NCBI RefSeq assembly: GCF_042660705.1
Contig: NZ_JBHSUQ010000001.1
Source of the DNA: Undibacterium_A arcticum
Lineage (GTDB): Bacteria; Pseudomonadota; Gammaproteobacteria; Burkholderiales; Burkholderiaceae_D
Length of the DNA stretch: 64,000 bases
Reading direction: 5' to 3' (one strand)
Shown: piece by piece, positions 35,379 to 44,437 of the stretch
How the letters are laid out: each line of letters begins with the position of its first letter
How positions within the stretch are numbered: position 1 is the first letter of the stretch
Notes under the pieces: generated by a model
What the model was told of the DNA's origin: nothing
The model's input: only the letters and a program-made list of their open reading frames with translations
The model's database searches: none
Program-made: the position numbers and the translations under genes

Positions 35379-35490
35379 CAACAACCACAGCAACAACCAC
35401 AGCAATAACCACAGCAACAACCACAGCAACAACCACAGCAACAACCACAGCAACCACCACAGCAACAACCACAGCAACAACCACAGCAAC
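35379..35490. repeat. 12-bp tandem repeat, about nine copies
   Basis: The unit CAACAACCACAG recurs with few changes (CAATAACCACAG, CAACCACCACAG). The frames through it give only simple Asn/His or Trp/Leu/Cys strings, so it is not treated as coding. It ends about 90 bases before fmt. Confidence 0.85.
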
Positions 35491-35578
35491 GGCAAAGGTG
35501 CAGCAACGCCAATTCGTCCGTCGTTAACACCCGTTTCTCCAATGCCGTCGCCAGCCTGATCCGGCTACAATACTGGCC

Positions 35579-36541
35579 ATGAAAATCATCTTCGCAGGCA
35601 CTCCCGAATTTGCCGCGGTCGCGCTGCAAGCGATCCACGATGCGGGCTTTGAGATTCCGCTGGTACTGACGCAGCCGGATCGTCCGGCCGGGCGCGGCAT
35701 GCAGTTGCAGGCGTCAAGGGTCAAGCAGTTCGCGCTGGCGCACGATATACCCGTGGCGCAGCCGGTATCGTTGCGACTCGACGGCAAATTTCCCGAAAAA
35801 GTGCTGGAAGCGCAGCAGGCACACGCGCTGCTGCGCGCGACGCCACACGATGTGATGGTGGTCGCGGCTTACGGCCTGATTTTGCCGGCCAGCGTGCTGA
35901 GCATTCCGCCACTCGGCTGCATCAATATCCATGCGTCGCTGCTGCCGCGCTGGCGCGGTGCGGCGCCGATTCATCGCGCGATCGAGGCTGGCGATGCCGA
36001 GTCCGGCGTCACCATCATGCAGATGGAACAAGGGCTCGATACCGGGCCGATGCTGAGCATGGAAAAGCTGGCGATTGCGGCCGACGACAGCACCGGCAGC
36101 CTGCACGACAAGCTGGCCGAGTTGGGCGGGCGCATGATCGTCGCCGCGTTGCACCAGCTTCAGCAGAGCGAAGTCAGCGCGACGCCGCAGCCGGAGCAGG
36201 GCGCCAACTACGCGGCCAAGATCGGCAAGGAAGAAGCGGCGCTCGATTTCAGCGAGTCGGCCACCGTGGTCGAACGAAAAATCCGCGCCTTCAACCCTTT
36301 TCCCGGCGCCTTTGCGATGTTTGACGGCGTCCCGATCAAGATCTGGCGCGCCGAACTGGCGTCCGACAGCGACGGCACCACGCCCGGCCAGGTGCTCGTT
36401 GCAGATGCGCAGCAGGGCGTGCTGGTCGATTGCGGCAGCGGCGTGCTGCGCCTGACCGAATTGCAGAAACCGGGCGGCAAGCGGCTGCCGGCGGCCGAAT
36501 TCCTGAAGGGTTTTCCGCTGCACGGCGGACGCTTCGGCTGA
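35579..36541 (+). CDS. fmt: Methionyl-tRNA formyltransferase
   Basis: This 320-residue enzyme formylates initiator Met-tRNA. The N-terminal Rossmann catalytic domain has FAGTPEFAAVAL, the folate-binding HASLLPRWRGAAPIHRAI with the catalytic N/H set (INIHASLLP), and GVTIMQMEQGLDTGPM. The C-terminal OB-like domain runs from about residue 208. Full length for the family. The ATG at 35579 is 30 bases after a possible -10, and the repeat array precedes it. Confidence 0.95.
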   Translation: MKIIFAGTPEFAAVALQAIHDAGFEIPLVLTQPDRPAGRGMQLQASRVKQFALAHDIPVAQPVSLRLDGKFPEKVLEAQQAHALLRATPHDVMVVAAYGLILPASVLSIPPLGCINIHASLLPRWRGAAPIHRAIEAGDAESGVTIMQMEQGLDTGPMLSMEKLAIAADDSTGSLHDKLAELGGRMIVAALHQLQQSEVSATPQPEQGANYAAKIGKEEAALDFSESATVVERKIRAFNPFPGAFAMFDGVPIKIWRAELASDSDGTTPGQVLVADAQQGVLVDCGSGVLRLTELQKPGGKRLPAAEFLKGFPLHGGRFG

Positions 36542-37020
36542 GTCCGGCGGTACCTCGTCATTGTCCGGCAACGGCGCTTCCTCGCTCATCGACCGCTCCG
36601 CAGCGCTGGCCGGGTTCGGCATTGCCAGTAGCGCGTCCTTCATCGTGCTGAAGACTTGCGGTGCGGTGACCTGGTCCGCGTGTTGCCGGACTGTCCGCTG
36701 CGCTCACCCGAACCGTATGCGGTGTATCCGTAAAGCCACCATTGGTCGCCCAAGGCGCCCGTCTTCGTCGATTTCGCCGCACAAATCTATCCGCGACCGC
36801 GTTGGGGATCAGTAAATTGCCATGACAACGTTGCTCGCCGCTTGAATGCAATCGCCGCGTTGTAATTTCTCATGAGAAATTATCCTTATACGCATTGGCA
36901 TATAAGCATCCCGGCGTTGTCGGCGACACTGTGGACCCGATTTTGCTGGCTGGCCGGTGATGCGCACGCATATCCCAAGCCTGTTAGTTGACCAGCACTG
37001 TCCTTAATGAAAGGTGCACG
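36542..37020. other. Intergenic, no assigned gene
   Basis: 479 bases after fmt. The first 200 are open in both directions, including a minus-strand frame with MPNPASAAERSMSEEAPLPD that overlaps fmt, but nothing recognisable is encoded. The last 170 are AT-richer (ATTTCTCATGAGAAATTATC is an inverted repeat near 36868) and probably hold the promoter of the BMP gene. Confidence 0.4.
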
Positions 37021-38049
37021 ATGTCATTATGTACATTTGGCTGGAACCAGAAAAACACCACAAGCATCCAGCATGCGCCAAGGCGCAGCGTGATCCTTGT
37101 CATGCTGTCGCTGCTGCTGGTCGGCCAGGCACAGGCGGCCGATAAAATCATTTACATCCGGCCGGTGCCGATGAACGATGACCCCTTGCTGAAGCAGGGG
37201 AGCAAGGGCATCAATCAGGCCGCCCAGATGTATGGCCTGGACGCGGACACGCTGGAAAGTCAGCCGAACCGCGAATCGCGGCTGCAGCAGCTGGAGGCAG
37301 CGGTCAAGCAGGGCGCCAAGTTGGTGGTGCTGATGGGTCACGAGTTCAAGGAACCTTTGGCCAGTTTCGCCAGCAAGGCACCGAAGACCCGCTTCCTGAT
37401 CCTCGACCACTGTATCGACAACCCGCTGCCCAACGTCAGCTGCATCCTGTTCCGCGAAACCGAAGCGAGCTACCTGGCCGGCATGGAAGCGGCACTGGTC
37501 TCGACCAGCGGCAAACTCGGCATTATTGGCCCGCTGGATACCCCGATCCGTCGCAAAAACCTGGAGGCCTTTAGCGAAGGGGCGAAAGCCGCCAATCCGA
37601 ACATCGTGATCCGCGAACCGCAATGGATCAATGGCGAACAGCCGTTCAACGACCCGCAGCGCGCCGAGCAACTGGCCAAAGCGATGCTGGACGATGGCAT
37701 CGACATCATTTATGCGATGGCGTCTGCCAGCAACCGCGGCGCATTCCGCGCGGTGAGCGGCGACAGCAAGGCCAGAATCATCGGCAATGCGATCAACCAG
37801 TGTCCCTTGGCACCCGGTAAAGTCCTCGACAACATCGAAGTCAGCATGGACACTGCGATCGTGCTGGCGGTCGGCGAGGCGATGAAAGGTGCACTAGCGG
37901 CGCGCATCGACTATGGGATGAAAGAGGGCGCAGTATCACTGACCAGCCTGGAGCGCGACATCGCCTTTTCTGACTGCGAAATCATGCGGCACCGTCCTGT
38001 CATCCAAAAACTGCGCGATGCCAGGAAGAGCCTCCTGAGCCGCAAATAA
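37021..38049 (+). CDS. BMP-family periplasmic binding protein, paralog 1
   Basis: This is a 342-residue protein. A signal peptide runs to GQAQA, and the mature part begins ADKIIYIRPVPMNDDPLLKQ. The BMP/PnrA (Med) fold is indicated by the order of segments such as KLVVLMGHEFKEPL, FRETEASYLAGMEAAL, KLGIIGPLDTPIRRKNLEAF, GAFRAV and KVLDNIEVSMDTAIVLAVGEA. Such proteins bind nucleosides or similar ligands. No permease or ATPase is near. It is closely similar over its whole length to the gene at 51124. It may act with a distant transporter or a sensor. Confidence 0.75.
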   Translation: MSLCTFGWNQKNTTSIQHAPRRSVILVMLSLLLVGQAQAADKIIYIRPVPMNDDPLLKQGSKGINQAAQMYGLDADTLESQPNRESRLQQLEAAVKQGAKLVVLMGHEFKEPLASFASKAPKTRFLILDHCIDNPLPNVSCILFRETEASYLAGMEAALVSTSGKLGIIGPLDTPIRRKNLEAFSEGAKAANPNIVIREPQWINGEQPFNDPQRAEQLAKAMLDDGIDIIYAMASASNRGAFRAVSGDSKARIIGNAINQCPLAPGKVLDNIEVSMDTAIVLAVGEAMKGALAARIDYGMKEGAVSLTSLERDIAFSDCEIMRHRPVIQKLRDARKSLLSRK

Positions 38050-38067
38050 GCCACACCTCCGTGGCGG

Positions 38068-38754
38068 CTATCGACATCGCGAGCACAGCGATGGCCGCCA
38101 GCAAAGTGCACAGCAGACCCCCACGCGGCAAACATGCCGCCTGCGCCGGCCGGCACATGCCCAGGCCGCTGCGCCAAAACGGTAAATGAAGGCTACTGCT
38201 CCGATGCGCATGCAGGCGTTGTCTGCTTGAGCAGCATCCGGCCAGTGCTTACGCAAGCCGTGCTGCACCACGCGCAGAAAGATTCGCAGCGCGGTGTTAA
38301 GTCCCGCCCCGTCGCGTTGCAGAAAGTAGCGCAAGCGTTTGGGCACCGACAGCACCCACTGTCGCACCGCTAGGCGGGGGAACACATGGTCAGCCAGGTG
38401 CGCTGCCGTTTCGGCCATGCGGCGGGCGTTGCACGACGGACATACACCACGGCCCTTGCAGGAGAGAGCAACCAGAAAATCAAGACCGCAGTCATCGCAG
38501 CGAGCGCGCGCAAAGCCGTGGGCAAAGATGCCGCATTCGAGGTATTTGCGAAAGGCAATCTCTACATAGGCCGGTGGGGTATGGTGGTCGTCCTGCCCGT
38601 CAAATTGACCCGCACTGGCTAGCGCCAGCCAGGTCTCAACGTGCTGGGCACCGGGCGTACAGCAGGGTCTGTTCGGGACGGCGGCGGCTGTGTAGATCGC
38701 CGCATCGGGTTCTTGTCCGAGTGTCGGCGGCGCGGCGCCGCTGCGATACGGCAA
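38068..38754 (-). pseudogene. IS91-family transposase fragment
   Basis: The minus-strand frame encodes the N-terminal zinc-binding part of an IS91-type rolling-circle transposase: CGIFAHGFARARCDDCG, CKGRGVCPSCNARRMAETAA, WVLSVPKRLRYFLQRD and IGAVAFIYRFG. After this last segment similarity stops and the frame becomes nonsense. The HUH catalytic part is missing, so it is a dead remnant next to the BMP gene. Confidence 0.75.
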
Positions 38755-38874
38755 CGCGGCAAGCGCAAAACTTCGCTTTACTTTCCGTATGGCAACAGAT
38801 TATAACGTGCGCCATTCAATCCCTTTGTCACCATAATGTAACTGACAAACCAAGAGACACCTCGATGAAAAAAC

Positions 38875-39985
38875 CGTGCTTATCCGGTTAGCTCCCAAGC
38901 CTACTAGATGTAGTGGATCGTGATTTCGCGGCATAAAGCTCGGCATAGGTTGACGCGGTGACGTCGCCTGCGATGCCAAGCAGGGAGCGGAAGGCGTTGA
39001 AGGGATAAAAACGGCGGTTGAATCGGAACGTAAATTCGTTGAGATAGGCTTGCAGATGTTGCGGGCTGACGCCGTGATGGATGCCGCGCAACCATGTCTT
39101 GAGATTGGAGAACACGAGGTGGATGATGGGCAGGAAGGTCTCGGCAACTTGCATGTCGCCACGTTCTGGAACGGCGGTGTGAAGATACCCGCGCCTTCCG
39201 AGCGTTGCGTAGCCGCTCCAGTCGTCGGTGACAATGGTGGCGCCTGGCGTCACGACGCGCTCGATGAAGCCGCCCAGCGATTTGGCGCTCCGATCCGGCA
39301 CCACTGCGAATCGAACGCGCCCGGCATAGCGGCCGGTCTTTCGTTTGTCGAGACTTCCGCCCCGCTTGCGCTGACGGACTTCGACAGCACCGGCCACGAG
39401 CACCATGTCGTGAACGCCTCGCCCCTTACCTCGCGTACGTCCGCCCACCCAGGTTTCATCGGCCTCGACGTGGTCTCCGGGGTGGCCACCGATCCGATCT
39501 TGGTCGGGACGCACCATGCCGACCCGCAACTTGTGGAGGATCTGGAAGGCGGTCTCGTAGCGCGACAGCCCGAGTTGCCGCTGGAACTGAACGGCCGACA
39601 TTCCCGGTGTCTGGCTGGCGACCAGGTAGGCTGCCCAGAACCACACCGAGAGCGGTGTGTGCGTACGTTCCATGACGGTGCCAGCAGTGAGGCTCGCGTC
39701 GCGGTTGCAATGACGACACCGGAAAACGCCGGGGCGATTGGCAAAGCGGTACGGCTCACTGGGCGAGCCACAGTGGTCACAGATGAACCCATCGCTCCAA
39801 CGAGCGCGCTCAAGGTAGGCCGCGCACGCCGCTTCGTCCGGAAACAGTCGCTGAAACTCCGGCAGCGAGTGCGGAAACGGCAGATCGTCTCGGTCAAGCA
39901 CATCGATAACCATGATCGCCCCAGGTTGGCGCAGATGCTCAATATACTACCGGTAGTGGGTTTGGGAGACAACCGGATAAGCACG
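38875..39985 (-). mobile_element. IS1595-family insertion sequence with 8-bp target duplication
   Basis: The ends are imperfect inverted repeats starting CGTGCTTATCCGGTT (left) and, inverted, the same 15 bases at the right, continuing with CTCCCAA. The flanks carry identical GAAAAAAC at 38867-38874 and 39986-39993. Length is 1111 bp. One intact transposase gene. Confidence 0.92.
38888..39913 (-). CDS. IS1595 (ISXO2-like) transposase
   Basis: This 341-residue transposase has an N-terminal zinc ribbon (CDHCGSPSEP ... CRHCNRDASL), a helical middle (TPGMSAVQFQRQLGLSRYETA) and the DDE-type ISXO2 catalytic domain with VEADETWVGG, TIVTDDWSGY and the final motif around HHGVSPQHLQAYLNEFTFRFNR. Full length, with no lesions seen. 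The clean target duplication suggests a recent insertion and a functional enzyme. Confidence 0.9.
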   Translation of the reverse strand: MVIDVLDRDDLPFPHSLPEFQRLFPDEAACAAYLERARWSDGFICDHCGSPSEPYRFANRPGVFRCRHCNRDASLTAGTVMERTHTPLSVWFWAAYLVASQTPGMSAVQFQRQLGLSRYETAFQILHKLRVGMVRPDQDRIGGHPGDHVEADETWVGGRTRGKGRGVHDMVLVAGAVEVRQRKRGGSLDKRKTGRYAGRVRFAVVPDRSAKSLGGFIERVVTPGATIVTDDWSGYATLGRRGYLHTAVPERGDMQVAETFLPIIHLVFSNLKTWLRGIHHGVSPQHLQAYLNEFTFRFNRRFYPFNAFRSLLGIAGDVTASTYAELYAAKSRSTTSSRLGS

Positions 39986-41050
39986 GAAAAAACTACTGCA
40001 AGTCATTTGTATATTGTGCACGCTAGTCGCCCCGTTTGCCTCCGCCAAAGACAACGACAGCCCCCAGAAAATCACCGTCGGACTGATTGCCACCACCACC
40101 GCCGAGGACACCAAACAGCGCTGGCAGCCGCTGCTCGATGATTTGGCGAAGTACACCAAGATGGAGGTGCGCGCCGTAGTTTCAACCAGCTACAACGATA
40201 TTTTGGCGGGACTGAAACAACAGCATCCAGGTCGCCTGGTTGAGCAGCAAGATCGCGCTGGATGCAGTGGAAGACACGCAATCGACGATTTTCGCCCAAA
40301 TGGTGAAAAAAGACGGATCGCGCGGTTACAACTCGGTGCTGATCACCCAGCAACACAGTCCGATCAAATCGTTCGACGACATCCTGGCAAACAAGGGCGC
40401 GTACAGCTTCGCCGATGGCGATAAAAAGTCGACCTCCGGCTACCTGGTGCCGGCCTATTACGTGTTCGCCAAAAACAAGGTCGAACCGGAAAAGCTGTTC
40501 AAGAAAATCACCATTGGCAATCACCAAAAGAACTTTCAGGCCGTGGTCAACGGCGCAGTCGATGTGGCGACCAACAATACCGAAGAGCTGGATCGCCTGA
40601 AAAAAGAACTGCCGGAGCAGTTCGGCAAGGTGCGCGTGATCTGGTCGTCCCCTCTGATCCCGAACGACCCTTTGCTGTATCGCAAGGATTTGCCGGCTGG
40701 CGTCAAAGCCAGAATCGAGGAATTTTTCTTCACCTACGGCAAGCAAAAAAATGCCGGCAACCAGGCTGAAGTATTGCAGCAAATCCTGAATCTGTCAGGC
40801 TTTCAGCGCTCTACCGACGCCCAGTTGAAACCGATTGCCGACCTCGCGCTGTTCAGCCTGCTGCGCAACAATATGTATGACAACACCTTGAGCAGCGCGC
40901 AAAAACAAAAGGCGTTCGAAGACATCAGCGCCCGCTTCGGCAAGCTCAGCGCGACACTGGAAATGGCGCGTTTGCGCTAAGCGCTGCACGGCTGGTCGCT
41001 GCTTGTTAAGGTGGCCGGCATCCACGGATATGGATAACGGATAACGGATC

Positions 41051-41357
41051 ATGGCGCGAGCAGCTCGCGCCTTCCTGCAAAATTCCGTGGGTGCGATCGC
41101 GGGGCCGTTCGACAGTTTTCTGGCATTGCGCGGAATAAAAACGCTTGCGCTGCGGGTCGAGCGTCATTGCACCAGCGCATTGGATCTGGCGCGCTGGCTG
41201 GAGGCGCAACCGAAAGTCGCACGGGTCTTTTCCGGGCTTGGGGTCGCATCCGCAGCACACGCTGGCGCGTAGACAAATGGATGATTTCGGCGGGATTATT
41301 TCGGTTGAATTGAAAGCCGACCTGCGGAAAGCCTGGGCGGTGTCGAAAGAGGCATAG
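41051..41357 (+). pseudogene. Fragment of a Cys/Met-metabolism PLP enzyme (MetB/MetC type)
   Basis: The first frame reads LQNSVGAIAGPFDSFLALRG and HCTSALDLARWLEAQPKVA. After a break near 41235 the next frame reads HPQHTLARRQMDDFGGIISV. Both belong to the C-terminal half of cystathionine gamma-synthase/beta-lyase. The PLP-lysine domain and the last 60 residues are gone. A dead remnant. Confidence 0.75.
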
Positions 41358-41508
41358 AAGACGTCGAAGACTTGAGAGCCGATTTACGTAACGCACAGGA
41401 TGCGATATGAGGCGAAATCAGGGAATCATGCCACAGCGATAGATTTATCCATCGCCGTCCATGCGAGGCCGGAAGCTGCGCCTTGCAGCTTCCGCCGCAG
41501 CTCCCTAG

Positions 41509-41910
41509 CTACTGGCTCTGCCAACCACCTCCAAGCGATCGAATCAACGCAATCGTAGTGGTGGCGCGATTGCCGCGCAACTGTACCGCGGTGCGTTCAA
41601 TCGCCATCAGGTCGCGTTGCGCATCGAGCAGTTCGAGATAACCCGCCGAACCAGCCTGATAGACCTTGTTCGCCAATTCGGCGGCGCGCCGCGCGGAGGT
41701 CAGCGCTTCCTCGTTTGCCTGGGCCTGAGCGCCGAGAATACGCAATCCGGCCAGGTTGTCTTCGACCTCGGCAAAGGCAGTCAACACGCTGTGCCGGTAG
41801 TTGGCGACCGACTCTTCCAGCAGCGCTTCGCTGCGCGCGATGTTGGCGCGGTTGCGGCCGCCGTCGATGATCGGCATCGACAACAAGGCGCCAATGAAAT
41901 TAGCGCCAAG
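41509..41910 (-). pseudogene. C-terminal fragment of an outer-membrane efflux protein (OprM/NodT type)
   Basis: The minus-strand frame gives ANFIGALLSMPIIDGGRNRA, then LLEESVANYRHSVLTAFAEV, the typical last helical hairpin of RND-type outer-membrane factors, and runs to a normal-looking C-terminus. It is closed upstream by a stop near 41910, so the first 300 or more residues are missing and no pump genes remain. Confidence 0.75.
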
Positions 41911-42056
41911 GCACTATCGAATACCTGAAACGTTTGGACGAGACCTGTTTGACGGTTGTGCACCGTTATCGCCCTGCGCGGAATTGAAGCTTATTGTGAG
42001 ATACTCTTGTTGCCAATCTTGTAGCATCGAACAGCAAGCCAAAATCCATAGCCCAT

Positions 42057-42718
42057 ATGCACACCGAGGCAATCGTCAACCGCATCACCAACGCAATATT
42101 CCAACACCGGCTGCTGCCCGGAGCAAAGCTCAACGAGCGCGACCTGGCAGCCATTTCGGTGTCAGCCGCACCCTGATCCGTCAGGCCCTGATCCGGCTCG
42201 CGAAGGATAAGCTCGTCACCATCGAACCCAACCGTGGTGCCTTTGTGGCGCGGCCGACTCTCGAGGAGGCGCACCACCTGTTTGACGCGCTGATTGTGCT
42301 GGAAAAAGGTTTGATCGAGATGATTGGCCAGACCATCACCACCAAAGATATCGCCGCGTTGCGCGCCCATGTCGCACTGCAGCAGCAGGCCCAGTCAAGT
42401 GGCGACCTGCACCTGGCAGACGAATTGGGAATACAGTTTCACCTGTTGCTTGCCAAGCTGATCCGCAATCCGGTGCTTGAAGAAATACACCGGGAATTGA
42501 TGTCACGCGAACGGGTCATTACCGCGCTCTACAAGGCAGACTTCGATTACCCCTGCTTGCTCAATGAGCATCATGCGATCATCAATCACCTGGAAAAAGG
42601 ATCGATTAAACGAGCGCAAAAAGTGCTGGAATCTCACTACCGCGTCGTGATCAAAGGCTATCTGTTGCACCATGTGGCTAACGGTGAGATTGATCTCGCT
42701 GAAGCGCTGGCGGAATAG
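42057..42718 (+). pseudogene. GntR/FCD-family regulator, frameshifted
   Basis: ATG at 42057 starts MHTEAIVNRITNAIFQHRLL and PGAKLNERDLAAI. One base is then missing in a T run near 42153 (ATTTCGG for ATTTTCGG), and the other frame continues FGVSRTLIRQALIRLAKDKL, LEEAHHLFDALIVLEKGLIE and the FCD effector domain (DLHLADELGIQFHLLLA). Restored length is about 220 residues. FCD regulators bind organic acids or purine-pathway intermediates. Two GntR-type operators in the promoter of the nearby oxygenase operon are its best candidate target. Confidence 0.75.
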
Positions 42719-42851
42719 CCCCTGCTGTGCCGATGGCCGCCCTGTCACAAAGAACCACCCTCACTTTTGCCGCGCTTACACTTCCGCGCTGAATCGAAGG
42801 CCAAGGTTGACCGCCCTTTCAGGCATGTTGTTCAGAAGTGTTTCCATATAA

Positions 42852-43124
42852 TTATGCGGACGGTCCGGCCCCAGGTACTGGGCTGAACGCGCTCTGCCGC
42901 CAATGCATCGGCGCGGCAATCGGCGCGAAAGCCGATACCGATTGATACAGTGCAGGATGACGCAGCGCCGAGAGCAGTGCGCCATGCACCGGCCCCGCCT
43001 TGGCTTGCGGCAGCGGGTAGACCGAGAAGCGCATCGGCAACCCGATTTCGGCCGAGGTGTGTTGATAGAAGCCCTGTACGCCGCCGAAGCATGCCTGTTC
43101 GCTGAGTCGTTCTGGCAGGTTCAT
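42852..43124 (-). pseudogene. fghA: S-formylglutathione hydrolase remnant with internal deletion
   Basis: The frame reads CFGGVQGFYQHTSAEIGLPM and RFSVYPLPQAKAGPV, the N-terminus of S-formylglutathione hydrolase. It then jumps to HGALLSALRHPALYQSVSAF and APIAAPMHW, the segment just after the nucleophile elbow. About 110 residues including the catalytic Ser are missing, and the C-terminus is lost. The gene would hydrolyse the product of FrmA, directly upstream on the same strand. Confidence 0.75.
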
Positions 43125-43188
43125 CCATTCGTCCGACCTACTCGATCAGCCTCTTCTTGATTGGGACTTTCGCAAAATGCGTAATTTC

Positions 43189-43248
43189 GTAGGATGGGTG
43201 CAACCCATCATTGAGCGCGAAGAGAAAAAGATGGGTTGCACCCAACCT
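43189..43248. repeat. Palindromic GTAGGATGGGTG repeat, copy 2
   Basis: CGTAGGATGGGTGCAACCCA is paired with the inverted ATGGGTTGCACCCAACCTGCG. It lies between frmA and the fghA remnant, so it may have been the site of the rearrangement or may end the operon. Confidence 0.75.
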
Positions 43249-43276
43249 GCGGACTCTCTCGTTTGCGTAAGTCCCG

Positions 43277-44383
43277 TTAGTAAATCACCACCGAGCGAAT
43301 CGATTCGCCGCTCTTCATCAGATCGAAGCCTTCGTTGATCCGCTCCAGCGGCAAACGGTGGGTAATCAGGTCGTCGATGTTGAGCTTGCCATCCATGTAC
43401 CAGTCGACGATTTTCGGCACATCGGTGCGCCCGCGCGCGCCGCCGAAGGCGGAGCCTTTCCAGACCCGGCCAGTCACCAGCTGGAACGGGCGGGTGCTGA
43501 TTTCTGCGCCGCCTGCAGCGACGCCGATCACGATCGACTGGCCCCAGCCCTTGTGGCAACATTCCAGCGCCTGGCGCATGGTGTTGACGTTGCCGATGCA
43601 TTCGAAGCTGTAATCGGCGCCGCCGTCGGTCAGCTGGACGATGGCGTCGACCACGTTCTCGACTTGCTTGGCATTGATGAAGTGCGTCATGCCGAATTTG
43701 CGCGCCATCGCTTCCCGCGCCGGATTGATGTCGACGCCGATGATCTTGTTGGCACCGACCATGCGGGCGGCCTGGATCACGTTCAGCCCGATGCCGCCGA
43801 GTCCGAACACGACGACGTTGGCACCCGCTTCGACCTTGGCAGTAAACAGCACCGCGCCGACGCCGGTGGTGACGCCGCAACCGATGTAGCACACCTTGTC
43901 GAACGGCGCATCTTCGCGGATCTTGGCCAGCGCGATTTCAGGCACCACGATGTAATTGGAGAAGGTGGAGGTGCCCATGTAGTGATAGATCGGCTTGCCA
44001 TCGATCGAAAAGCGGCTGGTCGCATCCGGCATCAGGCCGCGGCCCTGGGTCGCGCGTATCGATTGGCACAGATTGGTTTTTTGCGACAGGCAGAACTTGC
44101 ATTCGCGGCATTCCGGCGTATACAGCGGAATGACGTGATCGTCCTTCTTCAGGCTTTTGACGCCGGGGCCGACATCGACCACGATGCCGGCACCTTCATG
44201 GCCGAGAATCGCCGGAAAGATGCCTTCCGGATCGGCGCCGGACAGGGTGTAGTAGTCAGTGTGGCAGATCCCGGTGGCCTTGATTTCGACCAGCACTTCG
44301 CCCGCCCTCGGCCCGCCCAGTTCGACTTCTTCGATCGTCAGCGGTTGGCCCGCTTTCCATGCGATGGCTGCTTTGGTTTTCAT
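43277..44383 (-). CDS. frmA: S-(hydroxymethyl)glutathione dehydrogenase
   Basis: This is a 368-residue class III alcohol dehydrogenase. Catalytic zinc ligands are in GICHTDYYTLSG and GHEGAG, the structural zinc Cys in CRECKFCLSQKTNLC, and the NAD Rossmann motif is GLGGIGLNVIQ. It oxidises the glutathione adduct of formaldehyde to S-formylglutathione. It is the last intact gene of the minus-strand operon, 54 bases after the GST-like gene, which fits an operon whose oxygenase releases formaldehyde. Its usual partner fghA is broken just downstream. Confidence 0.93.
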   Translation of the reverse strand: MKTKAAIAWKAGQPLTIEEVELGGPRAGEVLVEIKATGICHTDYYTLSGADPEGIFPAILGHEGAGIVVDVGPGVKSLKKDDHVIPLYTPECRECKFCLSQKTNLCQSIRATQGRGLMPDATSRFSIDGKPIYHYMGTSTFSNYIVVPEIALAKIREDAPFDKVCYIGCGVTTGVGAVLFTAKVEAGANVVVFGLGGIGLNVIQAARMVGANKIIGVDINPAREAMARKFGMTHFINAKQVENVVDAIVQLTDGGADYSFECIGNVNTMRQALECCHKGWGQSIVIGVAAGGAEISTRPFQLVTGRVWKGSAFGGARGRTDVPKIVDWYMDGKLNIDDLITHRLPLERINEGFDLMKSGESIRSVVIY

Positions 44384-44437
44384 GTCAATCCTTACTCAGT
44401 GTCCGTGATGCCACGTTCGAATTATGCGGATACGCTG

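Larger units (their letters stand above)
38864..40980 (+). pseudogene. PhnD-like binding protein gene interrupted by IS1595
   Basis: Joining 38864-38874 to 39994 onward gives MKKLLQVICILCTLVAPFAS, a signal peptide, then KITVGLIATTTAEDTKQRW and YNDILAGLKQQH, and, after a second break near 40224, LSSKIALDAVEDTQSTIFAQ to the stop at 40980. This is a PhnD/TauA-type phosphonate-binding protein of about 310 residues. Two lesions exist: the IS insertion after codon 3, and a net two-base loss where restoring AT in CAT(AT)CCAG gives QQHIQVAWLSSK. No Phn transporter genes are adjacent. Confidence 0.85.

Noticed and set aside
35379..35490. CRISPR-like array
   Set aside because: The units are 12 bp and contiguous with no spacers, and no cas genes are present.
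35166..35638. Open frames through the 12-bp tandem array (LLLWLLLW or NNHS repeats)
   Set aside because: All frames are open only because the 12-base unit lacks stops. No start context or homology.
36561..36815. 84-codon frame after fmt (MSGNGASSLIDRSAALAGFG)
   Set aside because: No family is recognised, both strands are open, and the start overlaps no ribosome site. Left as intergenic.
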